A stretch of DNA of 64,000 nucleotides from contig JAIQFI010000027.1 in NCBI GenBank assembly GCA_020073345.1, positions 22,650-86,649 of the forward strand, read 5' to 3'. The notes beneath the pieces were generated by a model. That model was not told the origin of the DNA. It saw only the letters and a program-made list of their open reading frames with translations, and did not search any database. Every line of letters begins with the position of its first letter. Position 1 is the first letter of the stretch. Of the stretch, positions 1 through 8,521 are shown piece after piece. Source of the stretch: Terriglobia bacterium. GTDB taxonomy: Bacteria > Acidobacteriota > Terriglobia > Bryobacterales > Bryobacteraceae. Made by a program: the position numbers and the translations under genes.

Positions 1-1194
1 GGGCCGGGCGCAGGTGAGAACGGCGGCAGCATCGTCTTCGAGGGCGACTACAAAAAGCTCATTTCGGACGGAGCCACGTCGCTCACCTCCAAGTATCTGC
101 GCGGCGATCTGCAAACATCCTACATCAGCGGCCGCCGCACGCCGCACCCCAAGCGCGTGGTTCGATTCTTAGGCGCGCAGGCGCACAATCTCAAAGGTAT
201 CGACGTATCGATTCCGCTCAACCTGATGGTCGCGGTCACGGGTGTTTCAGGATCGGGCAAATCGACGCTGGTGCATGACGTGATCTATCAAACATTGGAG
301 AAGCGTCTCAGCCACGAAGAAGGAAAATCAACACTACTGACGGGCACGTCACCCGAGGATTGGGGCGTACCTCCGGAAAAACTCACTTGCCGCAAGGTGG
401 AAAAAGCGGAGCTGTTGAAGGCGGTGGTGCTGGTAGATCAGTCGCCTATCGGCCGCACGCCGCGATCCAATCCCGTCACTTACATCAAGGCGTTCGATTT
501 GATCCGTGAGCTGTTTGCATCCACGACTGAAGCCGATCGCCGCGGCTACACCGCCGGGCATTTTTCGTTCAACATCCCGGGCGGACGCTGCGAAACCTGC
601 CAGGGAGACGGAACCGTGACGGTGGAGATGCAATTCCTGGCGGACGTCGAACTGGTCTGCGACGATTGCAAGGGCACGCGCTTCAAGCCGGGCGTTCTGG
701 AAGTTCTGTATCACGGCCTGAACATTCACGAGGTGCTGCAGCTCACGGTGAAGGAGGCGATCTCGTTCTTCTCGGCGACTCCCCGCCTGGCGCAGAAACT
801 GGAGGTTCTGGCCGATGTCGGCCTCGGGTATCTGCGCCTGGGCCAATCGGCTACCACGCTCTCCGGCGGAGAAGCCCAGCGCGTGAAACTCGCAGCCCAC
901 CTGTCGCAGGCCACGACCGGGGGTACGCTTTACATTTTCGACGAGCCGACCACCGGACTGCACTTTGACGACATCGCCAAACTCCTGGACGCGTTCGAGC
1001 GGCTATTGCGATCCGGCGCGAGCATCCTGATCATCGAGCATAATCTGGAAGTGATTCGCAGGGCGGATTGGGTGATCGATCTGGGCCCGGAGGGCGGCGA
1101 TGGCGGCGGACGTATCGTGGCCGAAGGCACACCGGAGCAGATCGCGCAGGTCGCGGAATCTTATACTGGCAGATATTTAACTGCCACACACTAA
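1..1194 (+). CDS. uvrA: UvrA excinuclease ABC subunit A, C-terminal part (5' end outside window)
   Basis: This is the C-terminal 397 residues of the DNA-damage recognition ATPase of nucleotide excision repair; the reading frame is open from base 1, so the gene starts upstream. The visible part opens with the UvrA motif GPGAGENGG. It then holds the second ABC domain: Walker A GVSGSGKST (about visible residue 81), a zinc module with CETC and CDDC pairs about 20 residues apart (about 197-221), signature LSGGEAQR (about 288) and Walker B TLYIFDEPTTGLHF. An internal GTG at 157 is not needed as a start because the homology runs through it. The stop codon TAATG overlaps the ATG of the next gene, so the two are probably co-transcribed. 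Which of several UvrA paralogues this is cannot be judged without the N-terminus. Confidence 0.97.
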   Translation, partial: GPGAGENGGSIVFEGDYKKLISDGATSLTSKYLRGDLQTSYISGRRTPHPKRVVRFLGAQAHNLKGIDVSIPLNLMVAVTGVSGSGKSTLVHDVIYQTLEKRLSHEEGKSTLLTGTSPEDWGVPPEKLTCRKVEKAELLKAVVLVDQSPIGRTPRSNPVTYIKAFDLIRELFASTTEADRRGYTAGHFSFNIPGGRCETCQGDGTVTVEMQFLADVELVCDDCKGTRFKPGVLEVLYHGLNIHEVLQLTVKEAISFFSATPRLAQKLEVLADVGLGYLRLGQSATTLSGGEAQRVKLAAHLSQATTGGTLYIFDEPTTGLHFDDIAKLLDAFERLLRSGASILIIEHNLEVIRRADWVIDLGPEGGDGGGRIVAEGTPEQIAQVAESYTGRYLTATH

Positions 1195-1889
1195 TGCCAC
1201 AAACTCTGCACGTTGAAAAACATTTCGAGTCATCGCTGGTGGTGCGCGACGTGGTCATCGGTATGGCCGATGGCCTCACGGTGCCCTTCGCGCTGGCCGC
1301 GGGCCTCAGCGGCGCGGTGAACGCTTCCACCGTGATCATTGTCGCCGGGCTGGCCGAAGTAGCCGCCGGCTCGATCGCCATGGGGCTGGGTGGATACCTG
1401 GCCGCCAAGGGCGATGCGGAACACTACGCGAGCGAGCGCCGGCGTGAAGAGATGGAGATCGTCGAACGGACCGACGACGAACGCCACGAGGTCATCCAGA
1501 TTCTGGAATCCTACGGCCTGACGCACGAGCAGACCACGCCAATCCTGGCCGCGTTCGAAGCCCGGCCGAAAGTCTGGGTGGATTGGATGATGCGATTCGA
1601 GCTCGGCCTCGAAGAGCCGGACCCGAAGCGAGCCGTCACCAGCGCCATGACTATCGCGGGCTCTTATATCGCCGGCGGACTAATCCCGCTGGCGCCTTAC
1701 ATGATCACGCCCGATACCCACACCGGCTTGCTCTACTCGGTGGGCTCCACGATCGTAGCGCTGGCTGTTTTTGGATATGTGAAGGGACATTTCACTGGCG
1801 CGCCCAAGCTCCGCAGCTCTTTGCGGACCACGGCCATCGGCGGGCTGGCCGCAGGGGCCGCTTACTTGATCGCGCGTTTAATCAGCTGA
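1194..1889 (+). CDS. VIT1/CCC1-family iron/manganese transporter
   Basis: A 231-residue membrane protein of the vacuolar iron transporter (CCC1) family, expected to move Fe2+ or Mn2+ across the cytoplasmic membrane. The N-terminus MPQTLHVEKHFESS is followed by two hydrophobic helices (about residues 20-65) with the family pattern DVVIGMADGLTVPFALAAGL, a polar acidic cytoplasmic stretch rich in Glu (about 80-125) that in this family binds metal, and three C-terminal hydrophobic helices. The ATG at 1194 overlaps the uvrA stop as TAATG, which fixes the start; an open frame beginning at 1068 is only an extension into uvrA. It ends 4 bp before the stop of the convergent beta-propeller gene. Metal specificity is not readable from the sequence. 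Confidence 0.93.
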   Translation: MPQTLHVEKHFESSLVVRDVVIGMADGLTVPFALAAGLSGAVNASTVIIVAGLAEVAAGSIAMGLGGYLAAKGDAEHYASERRREEMEIVERTDDERHEVIQILESYGLTHEQTTPILAAFEARPKVWVDWMMRFELGLEEPDPKRAVTSAMTIAGSYIAGGLIPLAPYMITPDTHTGLLYSVGSTIVALAVFGYVKGHFTGAPKLRSSLRTTAIGGLAAGAAYLIARLIS

Positions 1890-1893
1890 GCGT

Positions 1894-3012
1894 CTACTTG
1901 TGTTCGGGGGCGGCGGGAGGTTCTTCCGTCGCTTCCACCAATTTGTCCACCGCGATACGGTAAACAGCGGGTTTCCCGTGCTGATCGCTCAGGAAGAATA
2001 CATTCTGGCTGCTGGGTGAAAAAATCGGCGACACCATGGCTGGATCGCTGGCACGATGTTCGCATAAGGTGAATTCGCGATGCACGGCGCGCACCAGCAA
2101 CAGCACGTACGGCGAGGCTTTGCTGGCGCTGGCGCCCACCAGCACGCTGCCGTCGGCGTTCCGCTCGAAGCAGGCGTACTGAGTTGTATCCGAGACCGCT
2201 TTATCCTCATTTGTGTCCGGGGTGAACTCGCGGATGTTGCGTAGCTTGCGCGGATCGGGCGGCACGTTGAGATATAGAACACTTCGGCCATCCGGATTCC
2301 AGGTAGTGGTGGTGTACTGGCCATCGGCTAGCCTCAGCCGGTAATTCTGTTTGCCGTCCACATTCGCCAGCCAAACGCCGCCGGCACGCCGGTAGAGCAC
2401 CGACGCGCGACGTGGGCGCGGCATGGGATCGCTCAACTCCTCATCCGCTTCCGCGAGCGTGGCGGCAGTGCCGTCGATCATGCGGATCCACTGCAGGCGG
2501 TAACGCGGACCTTTCTCCACAAGCGCAGCCGAGAGCCCATCGTCGGTGACGCTCATGCTGGCGGGTTGATACCCCTCCGGAGACCGGTACACCTCGCGCG
2601 GCCGGAGCGACGTCAGGCTGCTCAGGTACAGGCGGCTGCCGTCGATGTAGCAAAAACTTCGCTCATCGGCGGCCAGCGTAAAACAGGCGGGATTGAAGTT
2701 CTCCGCATCGGTCAGAAGACGCGTCTGGCCAGTCTTGAGGTCCAGCCGGTATGCCTGCATCGTACCGGATGTGTCGGAGGCACACAGCAGAAAGCTTCCC
2801 TTGCGCGAGACGGCTCGTGCATAGTGCGGCGGCAGCGCGCTGGTGTGTGCAGGATCGGTAAGCCGGAAAACGGGGAGTTCCGTGGCCGGATCGGAGTAGC
2901 GCGAAACGGCCGAAGGGAGCAGACTGCCCTTGCCGGTGGTGGCAGCCACGCAAACGCCGGGGATCGCCGCCAGGAATAATCGCCGCGAACACAGAACGTT
3001 CGCAGGGCTCAT
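1894..3012 (-). CDS. Exported TolB/oligogalacturonate-lyase-like beta-propeller protein
   Basis: A 372-residue exported protein with a twin-arginine-like N-terminus (SRRLFLAA) and then repeated blades of the WD40/PD40 type: short segments such as YRLDLKTGQTRLLTD, TTTWNPDGRSVLYLN and SPIFSPSSQNVFFLSD recur through the whole chain. This is the pattern of TolB-like propellers and of the oligogalacturonate-lyase-like (OGL) family. No catalytic residues could be assigned, so lyase activity is not claimed. It is convergent with the metal transporter (4-bp gap) and lies 15 bp downstream of the M23 peptidase on the same strand, so the two may share a transcript. Confidence 0.75.
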   Translation of the reverse strand: MSPANVLCSRRLFLAAIPGVCVAATTGKGSLLPSAVSRYSDPATELPVFRLTDPAHTSALPPHYARAVSRKGSFLLCASDTSGTMQAYRLDLKTGQTRLLTDAENFNPACFTLAADERSFCYIDGSRLYLSSLTSLRPREVYRSPEGYQPASMSVTDDGLSAALVEKGPRYRLQWIRMIDGTAATLAEADEELSDPMPRPRRASVLYRRAGGVWLANVDGKQNYRLRLADGQYTTTTWNPDGRSVLYLNVPPDPRKLRNIREFTPDTNEDKAVSDTTQYACFERNADGSVLVGASASKASPYVLLLVRAVHREFTLCEHRASDPAMVSPIFSPSSQNVFFLSDQHGKPAVYRIAVDKLVEATEEPPAAPEHK

Positions 3013-3027
3013 TCTTCGATGGTAACG

Positions 3028-3915
3028 CTAGAAGGGGAGGTCGGGAGGCGCGGGCTCTACCAGCGTGGATTTCGCCAGATAAGGATAAGGGTTTACAGGA
3101 TTGCCTTGACGGCGCACTTCAAAGTGCAGATGGGGAGAGGTCGCGCGTCCGGTTGCGCCCGAATAGCCCAGGATCTCGCCACGCCGGATTTCCTGGCCGG
3201 GAACGACCTCGAAGCCGGACAGGTGCGCATACCAGGTCTGGATTCCGTTGCCATGATCGATCACAACCAACTTGCCGTAGCCGCCCGAGGCCCACTCGGC
3301 ATGTTCCACCACTCCGTCCGCGGCCGCGCGGACCGAAGTTCCCTGGGCGGCAGAGATGTCGACTCCCGTATGAAACGCTCCTTCGCCCGAGAACGGATCC
3401 TGCCGGTCGCCGAAGTGGCTCAGCAGCCTGCCGTTGACCGGCCAGATGGCGGGCATGGTGTTCTTTTGCCAGGCTCTGGGATAACCGCGTTGGAGGCGCG
3501 AGAAACTTGCCGACTTGAGGAAGTTGTATTCGTCGATGGACTCGCGGAAAGTAGGCACCAGCAGGCCCTCATCCACGAAATCGCTGGAGCTATCCAGCGT
3601 TCTCTTAAGTCCCAAGGCCAGGGTTACTTCACTGGCTAACAGTTGCAGTTCCGCGAGCTGGGCATTCTTCTGATCGTTTTCCCGCTGGAGCGCATGGTAT
3701 TGGTTACGAAGGGTGTCAACCTCCGTACGAAGGGTGTTGTAGTTCGATACTTTCCAGGTCATCCGCAGGTAGCTCGAGACCATGCCAAACAGCGAGAATG
3801 AACCGAGAAGTGCAAGTCCTAGAAGGACATACAGCGCCTGGTGGGGTATGTGAATGCGCCGAAGGCGTCCGTGAAGCGAGTGGGCCAAGACGACCACGAA
3901 ATAATGCTGCTTCAT
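3028..3915 (-). CDS. M23 (LytM-type) peptidoglycan endopeptidase with N-terminal membrane anchor and coiled coil
   Basis: A 295-residue membrane-anchored periplasmic protein. It has a short basic N-terminus, one transmembrane helix (about residues 26-50), a coiled coil (about 58-105) and a C-terminal peptidase_M23 domain with the zinc motifs HTGVDIS and HLHFEV and the YAHLSG strand. The complete H-x3-D and HxH set suggests an active D,D-endopeptidase that cuts peptide cross-links; related coiled-coil LytM proteins can instead activate amidases. The ATG at 3915 is preceded by a leader of about 40 nt and a TACAAT box at 3953-3958. The gene lies between the Oar-like receptor terminator and the beta-propeller gene, both on the same strand. 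Confidence 0.92.
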   Translation of the reverse strand: MKQHYFVVVLAHSLHGRLRRIHIPHQALYVLLGLALLGSFSLFGMVSSYLRMTWKVSNYNTLRTEVDTLRNQYHALQRENDQKNAQLAELQLLASEVTLALGLKRTLDSSSDFVDEGLLVPTFRESIDEYNFLKSASFSRLQRGYPRAWQKNTMPAIWPVNGRLLSHFGDRQDPFSGEGAFHTGVDISAAQGTSVRAAADGVVEHAEWASGGYGKLVVIDHGNGIQTWYAHLSGFEVVPGQEIRRGEILGYSGATGRATSPHLHFEVRRQGNPVNPYPYLAKSTLVEPAPPDLPF

Positions 3916-3947
3916 AACTCTCTCATTTAACCTTCGGCTGCGCCCCT

Positions 3948-3963
3948 CGGGGATTGTACCCCG
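3948..3963 (-). promoter_or_regulatory. Candidate promoter of the M23 gene inside a short inverted repeat
   Basis: On the minus strand a TACAAT box (3953-3958) sits exactly between the arms CGGGG (3948-3952) and CCCCG (3959-3963). The start codon lies 38 nt downstream. The -35 region is poor. The arrangement could place a -10 box within an operator, but could also be chance in GC-rich DNA. Confidence 0.3.
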
Positions 3964-4109
3964 GGGCCAAGGGGCGAGCTGGACATCTTACCGCAGGCGA
4001 ATTAACAGAAGATGAACGAACCGTAAGGATAGCGCAACAGAGCCATGTAGTCAAGTTCGGGGCGTGACGGACCGAGGCCGCCTAAATAGGGGCTACAAAT
4101 CCGCAAAGA

Positions 4110-4137
4110 GCCCCGCCACCCGGCAGGGTGGCGAGGC
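4110..4137 (-). terminator. Stem-loop terminator behind the Oar-like TonB receptor
   Basis: A 12-bp stem (4110-4121 with 4126-4137, one mismatch) closes a 4-base loop about 30 nt beyond the receptor stop codon. On the minus strand it is followed by TCTTTG, a modest U-run; on the plus strand by TTGATTTT. It is the clearest intrinsic terminator seen in the window. Confidence 0.7.
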
Positions 4138-4166
4138 TTGATTTTAGCGCGGAGTATGGGACCGGA

Positions 4167-7100
4167 TCAGAACTGGAACCGTCCCACCAGCAATCCGGAC
4201 CGTTCGCCGATTACGGCGTTTGCCCCGAGGGTCTGAATGACCCCAAATCCGGAGTTGTTTACCTTCAGTCCGCCGGGAACGCCGTTGACTATCCCGTTGG
4301 TGGTGCTGACCGCCGAAACGTAAGTAACCCCCGTGAACCCGCCCGTCCCGTTGAAGGGATTCGGAACCTGGGCACGGTTGAAGGGATTGGTGAACTCCGC
4401 GCGAGCCGTGAAGGTGACGTTTTCCTTGATCCGGAACGTGCGGCCAAAGCTGAAGCTTTCCCGGGGAATACGACGGTAGCGGTAGTCGTTGTAATAAGCG
4501 GCCGACGGGCTGAAAGTTCCCGTCGCCGGATCCTTCCACGCCGCCGGATTCAGCACTTGCGTCTGGGCCGGATCGAAGCAATGGCAGTTCAGATCCTGCA
4601 GGAACAAGGGTACGCCCGGAACTCGCTCGGCGTACGTGCCGCGAAGGAATGAAGTAAGCAGGTTGCTGGTGGCCACGGCAGTGGTCGGGACCTGGATCGG
4701 AAGGCCGCTGGCGTATTGGAACGAGCCAGCTACAATCCAGTCGGCCACTGCGTACCGGACCCACTTGTTCTCTCCCCACTTGGGAGTCGTATAGTTCAGA
4801 GCCAGGATGCTGACAAACGGTCTGGAGAAGCTAGAGAGTTGCTTGTTGCTCCCCCGGTTGAGGATGTCATTGATCGCGCCCCCGCCGCCATCGGTATCGG
4901 CGCCCAACTGGAGTTCCTTCGCCCAGGTGAAGGAGTAGCTGGCATCCAAGCCGTGGGAGAAACGCTTGGTCGCCTTCGCCTGGAGTGAATCGTACCAGGT
5001 ATCGCCCAACGGTCCCGCTCCCTGCAAATTTGTGAACTGCGGGAAGGGACGCAGCGACTGCGCCACGCTGTTAGAGAGGGAGAAACCGGTGTAGGGAATC
5101 TTGCCCTGGAACTGCTTCGCACCTACTTGCCCCAATTGAGATGTCAGAATGGCGCGGTCAGCGGCGTTGGTGATGTCCAAATTGTACTGGGTTTTCAGAA
5201 AGTCTTGAGAGTACACGTTGAGGTTCGTGAGCGCGTTGGTGCGCCACCAAGCGCCGCGATTCGCTACGTAAGAGGCCTCCACCACCAGGTCGCGGAAAAT
5301 CTCGCGCTGCAGTCCGATGCTCCACTGCACCTGCCGGGCCGGGCGGCCGCTATTCTGGTCAAACACCAGAGGGGCGCCGGAGATAGTTCCGGGAGCCGGG
5401 AACAGGCCCGGACGGATGTCGGGCCAAATGGGCCGGAAGGGCGCGGTGACGCCGTTGACGGTATTAGTGAATCCGCCGCTAAGGATCATCGCGGGATCAG
5501 CCACGCCCGGAGCGTTCACGGTTTGGTTCGCGCCCGGTGCGCCGGCGTAACGGCCGCCAGTGTAAGGCGCGTAGGTCACGCCAAACCCGGCGCGGAACAC
5601 GGTTTTCGGATCGATCTGATAAGCGACTCCGAGCCGCGGTCCGAAAGCCAATCCGTAATTGTTCGCCAGATTGCATCCGCAGCGGCCCGGTCCGTCGCCT
5701 TCAAAGATGGAAGCGCCGGGATGGCCGCCAGCCGTCGGATTGGGCGTGGTCGCCGAGAAGCCCGGCGCGCGGCCGTATTGCTCCTTGGCGTAGGTGGAGA
5801 AGTCATAGCGCAAGCCGTAGTCCAGGGTCAGCTTGCGAGTTACCTTCCAGGTATCCTGCCCGAAGAAACTCAGATACAGCCGGCCGCCGCGGAACGCCGA
5901 AAGAGGCGACAGCTGGTAACTGGTGACGTGACCTAGGAGGAAGCTGGCGAAGGGGAAGCCCGAAGCGCCGCCCGACAGCACGGTACCGTTGTCGGAGAAC
6001 CAGGGATTGGCAGTCTGATCCGCGCCGATGGTGAAGTTCCCGGTGGTGTTGGAGAAGGTGTAATCGATGAAGCCTTCCACGCGGCTATCGCCGCCAAACT
6101 TGTAGGTGTGGTTGCTCTTCACCCAGGAAACGCTGGCGTTGAAAGTGGGTTTGATTTCGACCGCGCGAACCTGGCCCGCGCCAGGACCCATTCCGTTCAT
6201 GCCACCCGAGCTGTTTTGACCCGTCATTGCGGCGAACACCGGGAAGCGGCCTCCGTCGGTTCCGACCGGAGCGCCAGCGATGCCCAACACGCCAGCCAGA
6301 TCGAAGTTCGTGATGGGAGCCTTGTCCTTGAAGTCGTTATGCGCGAGGCCCGCGCCCAAGTGCAGCAGCATTGTGGGTGTGAGCGTGTAATCGAAATTCA
6401 GGCGCTGGGTATACGACTCGATAAAGGTTCCACGAGTAGCCGTGATCGGATCGGGCAAACCATCCGATCCGCACAGGGGCGTGCAATATTGCACGGCGGT
6501 CTCGGTGGTGGACCAATAGTAGGAGACCTTCATCTTCGAGCTGAGCGAATGGTCCAGCTTCAGAGCTGGAATGGGAGTCCTGCGGTCCGTGTTGTACGGT
6601 TGATTAAAGTTGCTGACCAGCGCACCGGATGTGGCATGAGGAATTAGAGCAAGAACTTTCTTCGCGGACGAATCAAACAGCGCGGGCTGGATGATATTGC
6701 CCGGGTACGGAAGCCTCACTCGTTTGCCGTCGGATCCGGGGAATTGCGAGGCTGGGTCGAAGATCTGCCCGTCGTAGGCGATCTGGCCGGTGATGTCCTT
6801 GATGGAATTGTTCAGCGGCTTCAGTGAACCGCCGGGACCGGTCAGCATGGCTTTCGAAAAATCGCCCCCGCGATAGGCGTCGGTCGGAACCGTCGGAAAC
6901 TGATTGGAGATAATGCCGACTTCCCGAAACATTTCATAGCTGAAGAAGAAGAACGTGCGATCTTTACCGTTGTAGACCTTGGGAATCCATACAGGGCCGC
7001 CAAACGTTCCGCCCATATCGTCGCGGCGCGTCTTCGGCCGGTTGTGCGTATAGGATTGGCCCGCATTGTAGGCTTCATTCGAGTTGTAATCGAACAGCGA

Positions 7101-7853
7101 TCCATGGAAACTATTGGTGCCGGATTTGACGGTATAGTTGAATACTCCCGCACCAGCCGTGCCAAATTCGGCGGAGTAGTTACTGGACTGGACCGTGAGT
7201 TCCTGGAGCGCCTCCACGCTCGGCTGCGTCTGCGCCTGGGAGAACGTCACAACGCCGTTGGTCACGTCCTGGCCTTCCACACGCACCGACTCGGTGTTGC
7301 TGGGAGCGCCGTTGACGCGCACTTGCAGGTTAGGATCGAAATACGTACCGGGAGACAAGGTGGCCACGGCCATCGGATTCCGGACGCCGTGTGAGCTCGA
7401 AAAGCCGTTTCCGATGGGCAGCACGCCGAGGTTGACCAGCCGGTCTCCGGTGACATTCACGCTGACGTCGCTGCTTTCGGTCTTGAGCAACGAAGTTTCC
7501 GCGCTGACCGTGACCGACTCAGCCGCGGAACCCACTTCGAGTGTCGCGTCGATGCGCACTGTCTGCGTCGCCTGAACGGTTACGTTCTGGCGGACGAACT
7601 TCTTGAAGCCCGCGACTGTGACCGTGATTTCGTAGCTGCCGATAGGCATCTGGGGCAATGTGAAGTTGCCCGTGTCGCTGGAGGCGGCCTGATACGTGGC
7701 TCCGGTCTGCGTGTTCTTCACTTCAATGGGAGCGTTGGCAACCACGGCGCCTGCCGGGTCTGAAACTGTCCCTGTAATAGTGCCGCGGTCAGTTTGCGCA
7801 AAGGCAGCGAGCGCGCACACACATAGCATCACGAAAACGGATAAAGAACGCAC
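4167..7853 (-). CDS. Oar-like TonB-dependent outer-membrane receptor with carboxypeptidase-regulatory-like domain
   Basis: A 1228-residue outer-membrane protein of the family greatly expanded in Acidobacteriota. It has a signal peptide (cleavage after about AFA-QT), a carboxypeptidase-regulatory-like beta-sandwich (about residues 22-105, motif RGTITGTVSDPAGAVV), a plug domain (about 115-220) and a long beta-barrel that ends in a terminal Phe (GRFQF). Substrates of this family are mostly unknown; oligosaccharides or peptides are common guesses. I chose the GTG at 7853: it follows a G-rich Shine-Dalgarno (AGGGGGG) and begins a clean signal peptide. An in-frame ATG at 7931 lies within the predicted promoter (7915-7944). 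There is no TonB, ExbB or SusD-like partner nearby. Confidence 0.92.
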   Translation of the reverse strand: MRSLSVFVMLCVCALAAFAQTDRGTITGTVSDPAGAVVANAPIEVKNTQTGATYQAASSDTGNFTLPQMPIGSYEITVTVAGFKKFVRQNVTVQATQTVRIDATLEVGSAAESVTVSAETSLLKTESSDVSVNVTGDRLVNLGVLPIGNGFSSSHGVRNPMAVATLSPGTYFDPNLQVRVNGAPSNTESVRVEGQDVTNGVVTFSQAQTQPSVEALQELTVQSSNYSAEFGTAGAGVFNYTVKSGTNSFHGSLFDYNSNEAYNAGQSYTHNRPKTRRDDMGGTFGGPVWIPKVYNGKDRTFFFFSYEMFREVGIISNQFPTVPTDAYRGGDFSKAMLTGPGGSLKPLNNSIKDITGQIAYDGQIFDPASQFPGSDGKRVRLPYPGNIIQPALFDSSAKKVLALIPHATSGALVSNFNQPYNTDRRTPIPALKLDHSLSSKMKVSYYWSTTETAVQYCTPLCGSDGLPDPITATRGTFIESYTQRLNFDYTLTPTMLLHLGAGLAHNDFKDKAPITNFDLAGVLGIAGAPVGTDGGRFPVFAAMTGQNSSGGMNGMGPGAGQVRAVEIKPTFNASVSWVKSNHTYKFGGDSRVEGFIDYTFSNTTGNFTIGADQTANPWFSDNGTVLSGGASGFPFASFLLGHVTSYQLSPLSAFRGGRLYLSFFGQDTWKVTRKLTLDYGLRYDFSTYAKEQYGRAPGFSATTPNPTAGGHPGASIFEGDGPGRCGCNLANNYGLAFGPRLGVAYQIDPKTVFRAGFGVTYAPYTGGRYAGAPGANQTVNAPGVADPAMILSGGFTNTVNGVTAPFRPIWPDIRPGLFPAPGTISGAPLVFDQNSGRPARQVQWSIGLQREIFRDLVVEASYVANRGAWWRTNALTNLNVYSQDFLKTQYNLDITNAADRAILTSQLGQVGAKQFQGKIPYTGFSLSNSVAQSLRPFPQFTNLQGAGPLGDTWYDSLQAKATKRFSHGLDASYSFTWAKELQLGADTDGGGGAINDILNRGSNKQLSSFSRPFVSILALNYTTPKWGENKWVRYAVADWIVAGSFQYASGLPIQVPTTAVATSNLLTSFLRGTYAERVPGVPLFLQDLNCHCFDPAQTQVLNPAAWKDPATGTFSPSAAYYNDYRYRRIPRESFSFGRTFRIKENVTFTARAEFTNPFNRAQVPNPFNGTGGFTGVTYVSAVSTTNGIVNGVPGGLKVNNSGFGVIQTLGANAVIGERSGLLVGRFQF

Positions 7854-7914
7854 AGTTTCCCCCCTGGTGAGTTTCAAGTTCAGAATTCCCCAACGATAAG
7901 CGTACTTCTGGCCG

Positions 7915-7944
7915 ATGTTACGCCGGATCATTAACGTATGTCAA
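7915..7944 (-). promoter_or_regulatory. Sigma70-type promoter of the Oar-like receptor
   Basis: On the minus strand TTGACA (7939-7944), an 18-bp spacer and TAACAT (7915-7920) are followed by a leader of about 55 nt to the GTG at 7853. The perfect -35 box follows a run of T. The same TAACAT -10 is used by the promoter at 10799. Confidence 0.6.
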
Positions 7945-8216
7945 GAAAAAAGACACATTTCTGCCCCTCTATGACTTCTGGAAGACTGGCCCGGCTTAGC
8001 TCCGGTTTACTGGAGAACGGACGGACCGCGCAAAGTCGCGACTCCACATGGGCTGGGGGCGTTCGGGAGGGTTCAAGAAGACCCGCAGATGAAACCCACT
8101 ATTGAATACCGAAGGAGTGCGGGATGAGTTTGGGGGCCTTGCTTTCCTCGCGTGGATGAACTAAACGTAGTGTCGGCAAACCGAGGGCGGGAAGGTCCTA
8201 GGTCTAGGGAGGTTCT
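7945..8216. other. Intergenic region between divergent genes
   Basis: About 270 bp between the receptor promoter and the small membrane protein gene. No open frame or RNA gene is convincing. The last 20 bases contain GGGAGG, the ribosome binding site for the gene at 8217. The promoter for that gene was not identified. Confidence 0.6.
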
Positions 8217-8480
8217 ATGATGAACATTCTGAGCATAACGTGGGGATCGGTAACTTTGATTCTGGTGGCGCTGCTGATCTACCGGGCGCTGATCGGACTG
8301 CGTGAAGAAGACCAGCTATTCCTTGCATCCGGCGAAGAGCACCTGGCGCGTGAGCAGCAGGTCCTGCAGGCGCGCATCTCCACAGTGAACAAGGCCGCCG
8401 TGTGGCTAGGCATCCTTTCCGCCGTGCTGCTGATCGCGGTGGCTGCCGTGTGGGTTTCAGCCAATCTCGGCCAGCGCTAG
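8217..8480 (+). CDS. Small two-helix membrane protein of unknown function
   Basis: An 87-residue protein with a hydrophobic helix at about residues 6-26, a charged middle section (EEDQLFLASGEEHLAREQQ) and a second helix at about 60-83. A strong ribosome binding site, GGGAGG, lies 6 nt before tandem ATG codons at 8217/8220, which supports real translation. I do not recognise the family. It lies 41 bp upstream of the DCC/LMF fusion gene on the same strand. Charge and spacing suggest both termini face the same side of the membrane. Confidence 0.7.
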   Translation: MMNILSITWGSVTLILVALLIYRALIGLREEDQLFLASGEEHLAREQQVLQARISTVNKAAVWLGILSAVLLIAVAAVWVSANLGQR

Positions 8481-8507
8481 AGCTCAGACGGATCGCGTCC
8501 GGCTTAG

Positions 8508-8513
8508 TAGAAT
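8508..8513 (+). promoter_or_regulatory. Candidate -10 box (TAGAAT) just before the DCC/LMF gene
   Basis: TAGAAT ends 8 nt before the TTG start at 8522. If transcription begins about 7 nt downstream the mRNA would be leaderless or nearly so. A GAGG lies between the box and the start, so a normal leader from an upstream promoter is also possible. Confidence 0.35.
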
Positions 8514-8521
8514 GAGGTGGC

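Noticed and set aside
7854..7931. 26-codon N-terminal extension of the Oar-like receptor from ATG 7931
   Set aside because: The ATG lies in the spacer of a strong promoter (TTGACA-18-TAACAT), and the GTG at 7853 has a ribosome binding site and begins the signal peptide.
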